This document shows, in pieces, positions 62,449 through 64,000 of a DNA stretch of 64,000 nucleotides. The position numbers and the translations under genes were made by a program. Position 1 is the stretch's first letter. Each line of letters starts with the position of its first letter. The stretch covers positions 1-64,000 of the forward strand of contig NZ_JAFMPN010000013.1 of the NCBI RefSeq assembly GCF_017351175.1, read 5' to 3'. Origin of the DNA: Desulfovibrio sp. Huiquan2017 (GTDB lineage Bacteria > Desulfobacterota > Desulfovibrionia > Desulfovibrionales > Desulfovibrionaceae). The notes under the pieces were generated by a model. It saw nothing but the letters and a program-made list of their open reading frames with translations. It was not told the origin of the DNA and ran no database searches.

Positions 62449-63216
62449 GTGAAAGCGAAAGAGACCGTCGAGTTTTTGAAAAAGAGTTTACCGGCAGTAT
62501 TCATCATTCATTACTCTTGCCAGAATCTGAATGACGCAAATGAAGGGTACTCGCCGCGGGTGACATCTATCGCTGTGCTGCACATCGATAGCGATACGAT
62601 GCATAGTTTTTCCATTCACCTCATCGCGGAAATCGAAGGCATTGCGAGAGACAATATCTCTGACCATTACGACGCGCTCGAAGCCAAGATGCTTGGCAAA
62701 TTTTTTGCCTTTGTTGGTGCTCACCAAGATGCCTACTGGCTTCATTGGAATATGACCAATATCAATTATGGATTTGAAGCAATCGAGCATCGATACCGAG
62801 TCCTCACGAAGGAAGAGCCTCCCCATATTGAAGATTCCAGGCGATACAACCTGTCGGCATTGATACAGGCCATCTACGGGAACAAGTGTGTGGATGATCC
62901 CAAAATGTTAAAGCTCATGGAACTTAATGGTGGGAAAAAGCGTGATTTCCTTACGGGTCAAGAGGAAGTGCAGGCTTTTGTAAATAAGGAATATGTCAAA
63001 CTTCATAAGTCTACGATGACGAAGGCATATTGGTTTAAGAGCATGTTCTTTCGATTGGCCAAGGGGAGGGTAAATACCCAGAGATCCAACTGGCGAGTGA
63101 AAATCAATCGCGCGACCGAACATTGGTTTGCAAAATTACTTGGATTTGTTGCCGTCATAGTTACGATTGTCCAAATTTTAATCCTCGCATTCCGAGCGGT
63201 TGGGACGGGGGGCTAG
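62449..63216 (+). CDS. unknown protein with C-terminal membrane segment
   Basis: Protein of 255 residues. The N-terminal ~110 residues (VFIIHYSCQNLNDANEGYSP, GAHQDAYWLHWNM) vaguely suggest an exonuclease-like fold, but no catalytic set is clear. The middle is helical, and a single hydrophobic segment ends the protein (LLGFVAVIVTIVQILILAF). It starts with GTG 6 bases after the SIR2-like gene, so the two are probably translated together; a membrane-tethered partner of an NADase-type effector is a speculation. Confidence 0.55.
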   Translation: MKAKETVEFLKKSLPAVFIIHYSCQNLNDANEGYSPRVTSIAVLHIDSDTMHSFSIHLIAEIEGIARDNISDHYDALEAKMLGKFFAFVGAHQDAYWLHWNMTNINYGFEAIEHRYRVLTKEEPPHIEDSRRYNLSALIQAIYGNKCVDDPKMLKLMELNGGKKRDFLTGQEEVQAFVNKEYVKLHKSTMTKAYWFKSMFFRLAKGRVNTQRSNWRVKINRATEHWFAKLLGFVAVIVTIVQILILAFRAVGTGG

Positions 63217-63218
63217 CA

Positions 63219-64000
63219 ATGTTCGATTTCAAGGAATACGCCGCCTCCCAAGCCCCTGCCCTGATCCTGTTGGAGCAGATCGGCTACGAGTACGTTCCGC
63301 CCAACAAGGCCCTGGCCATGCGTGGGGGGCGCAAGTCCATGCCGGTCCTGCTGGACGTGTTGGAGGCCCGGTTGCGGGAGATGAATTCCATCTCCTTCAA
63401 GGGGCAGGAGCATGAGTTCTCGGATGCCAATATCGCGCGGGCCGTGCGGGAAATCGCTCAGGTGCCGTTCGACAGCCTGATCGCCACCAGCGAACAGGTC
63501 TATGACCTGCTCACCCTCGGCATCAGCCTGGAGCAGACCATCGATGGGTCCGTGAAAAGTCATTCCCTGAAATACATCGATTGGGAACACCCGGAAAACA
63601 ACGTCTACCACGTTTGCGACGAATTCGAGTTCGAGCGGCGCCACTCCGATGCCGTCCGCCGGCCGGACATCGTGCTTTTCGCCAACGGCATTCCCGTAGC
63701 CATCATCGAGTGCAAGCGGCCCGACCAGCGCGGGGCCATCAAGGAAGGCATCAGCCAGCACCTGCGCAACCAGCGGGTCACGGAAATCCCGGAGTTGTAC
63801 ATCTACAGCCAGATATTGCTTTCAATCAGCCAGAATCGGGCCATGTACGCCACCACGGACACGGATGCGAAGTTCTGGTCGATCTGGAAGGAAGAGGACG
63901 CTGACGGCCAAAATGAAGCCCTGAGCGCCATCGTCAACACGCCCTTGGTCGAAGCGCAACGGTCCCGGCTCATGGCCGAGGCCACGGACGAACAGCGGGA
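63219..64000 (+). CDS. hsdR: type I restriction endonuclease subunit, truncated by window end
   Basis: First 260 residues of HsdR; the gene runs off the window. The N-terminal endonuclease domain has the PD-(D/E)xK pattern: RRPDIVLFANG near residue 148, then AIIECKRP with Glu and Lys near 164-166, and the Q-rich GISQHLRNQ helix. The helicase domains lie beyond. It starts 2 bases after the preceding gene. With hsdM and hsdS it completes a type I system. Confidence 0.92.
   Translation, partial: MFDFKEYAASQAPALILLEQIGYEYVPPNKALAMRGGRKSMPVLLDVLEARLREMNSISFKGQEHEFSDANIARAVREIAQVPFDSLIATSEQVYDLLTLGISLEQTIDGSVKSHSLKYIDWEHPENNVYHVCDEFEFERRHSDAVRRPDIVLFANGIPVAIIECKRPDQRGAIKEGISQHLRNQRVTEIPELYIYSQILLSISQNRAMYATTDTDAKFWSIWKEEDADGQNEALSAIVNTPLVEAQRSRLMAEATDEQR

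Noticed and set aside
1-64000. CRISPR array or rRNA genes
   Set aside because: No regularly spaced short repeats and no rRNA-like stretch were seen.

Overview
The window looks like a chromosomal segment of a GC-rich, strictly anaerobic or sulfate-reducing Desulfovibrionaceae-type bacterium (inference). The support is a LutABC lactate-oxidation set, a glycyl-radical enzyme with its activase, a selenocysteine-encoding gene, HD-GYP and chemoreceptor signalling genes, and sigma-54 control. No ribosomal RNA, intact tRNA or CRISPR array was seen.

Layout. 0.3-11 kb is core signalling and metabolism: a PAS histidine kinase, lutABC (minus), a periplasmic binding protein, a chemoreceptor, and two HD-GYP-type proteins of which one is degenerate. 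11.4-17 kb is a TetR-controlled HlyD / double-ATPase-permease / permease efflux operon of the YhiI-RbbA-YhhJ type. 17-24.4 kb carries a LysR regulator divergent from lrgAB, an Lrp regulator divergent from a zinc alcohol dehydrogenase, a secreted penicillin-V-acylase-like hydrolase, a TauE-type permease and a DUF4125 gene.

24.5-33.3 kb is a regulated anaerobic catabolic locus. An APC permease, an EamA transporter and a PAS/AAA+ enhancer-binding protein lie behind one sigma-54 promoter. A glycyl-radical enzyme (Cys473, Gly807), its radical-SAM activase and two small HesB-like proteins lie behind a second sigma-54 promoter. Both promoters have the same 24-base upstream motif. The first HesB-like gene is hidden by an in-frame UGA. 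That codon aligns with Cys38 of the adjacent paralogue and is followed by a hairpin with a GGUCU loop at the SECIS distance, so the gene very probably encodes a selenoprotein. The enzyme's substrate is not assignable from sequence; its thiyl Cys lacks the usual +2 Glu.

33.5-39.4 kb holds an autotransporter, a 7TM-type sensor kinase with its LuxR-type regulator, and a lipoprotein hydrolase abutting an IS3 remnant. From 39.4 kb on the DNA is accessory: an integrase tail, a RhuM/PIN-like pair, then a 13.6-kb island (42.2-55.9 kb) bounded by ~92-base direct repeats resembling a tRNA 3' end. The island encodes a two-partner secretion system: CdiB, a 1955-residue CdiA with a C-terminal lipase domain, an ankyrin lipoprotein as probable immunity protein, a secreted protein, an orphan CdiA C-terminal module with its own immunity candidate, a decayed REP-associated transposase and another integrase tail. 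56-64 kb is a type I restriction-modification locus (hsdM, dinD, KTSC protein, hsdS, DUF4917/SIR2-like protein, membrane-tailed protein, hsdR running off the window) preceded by a separate single-domain HsdS-like gene.
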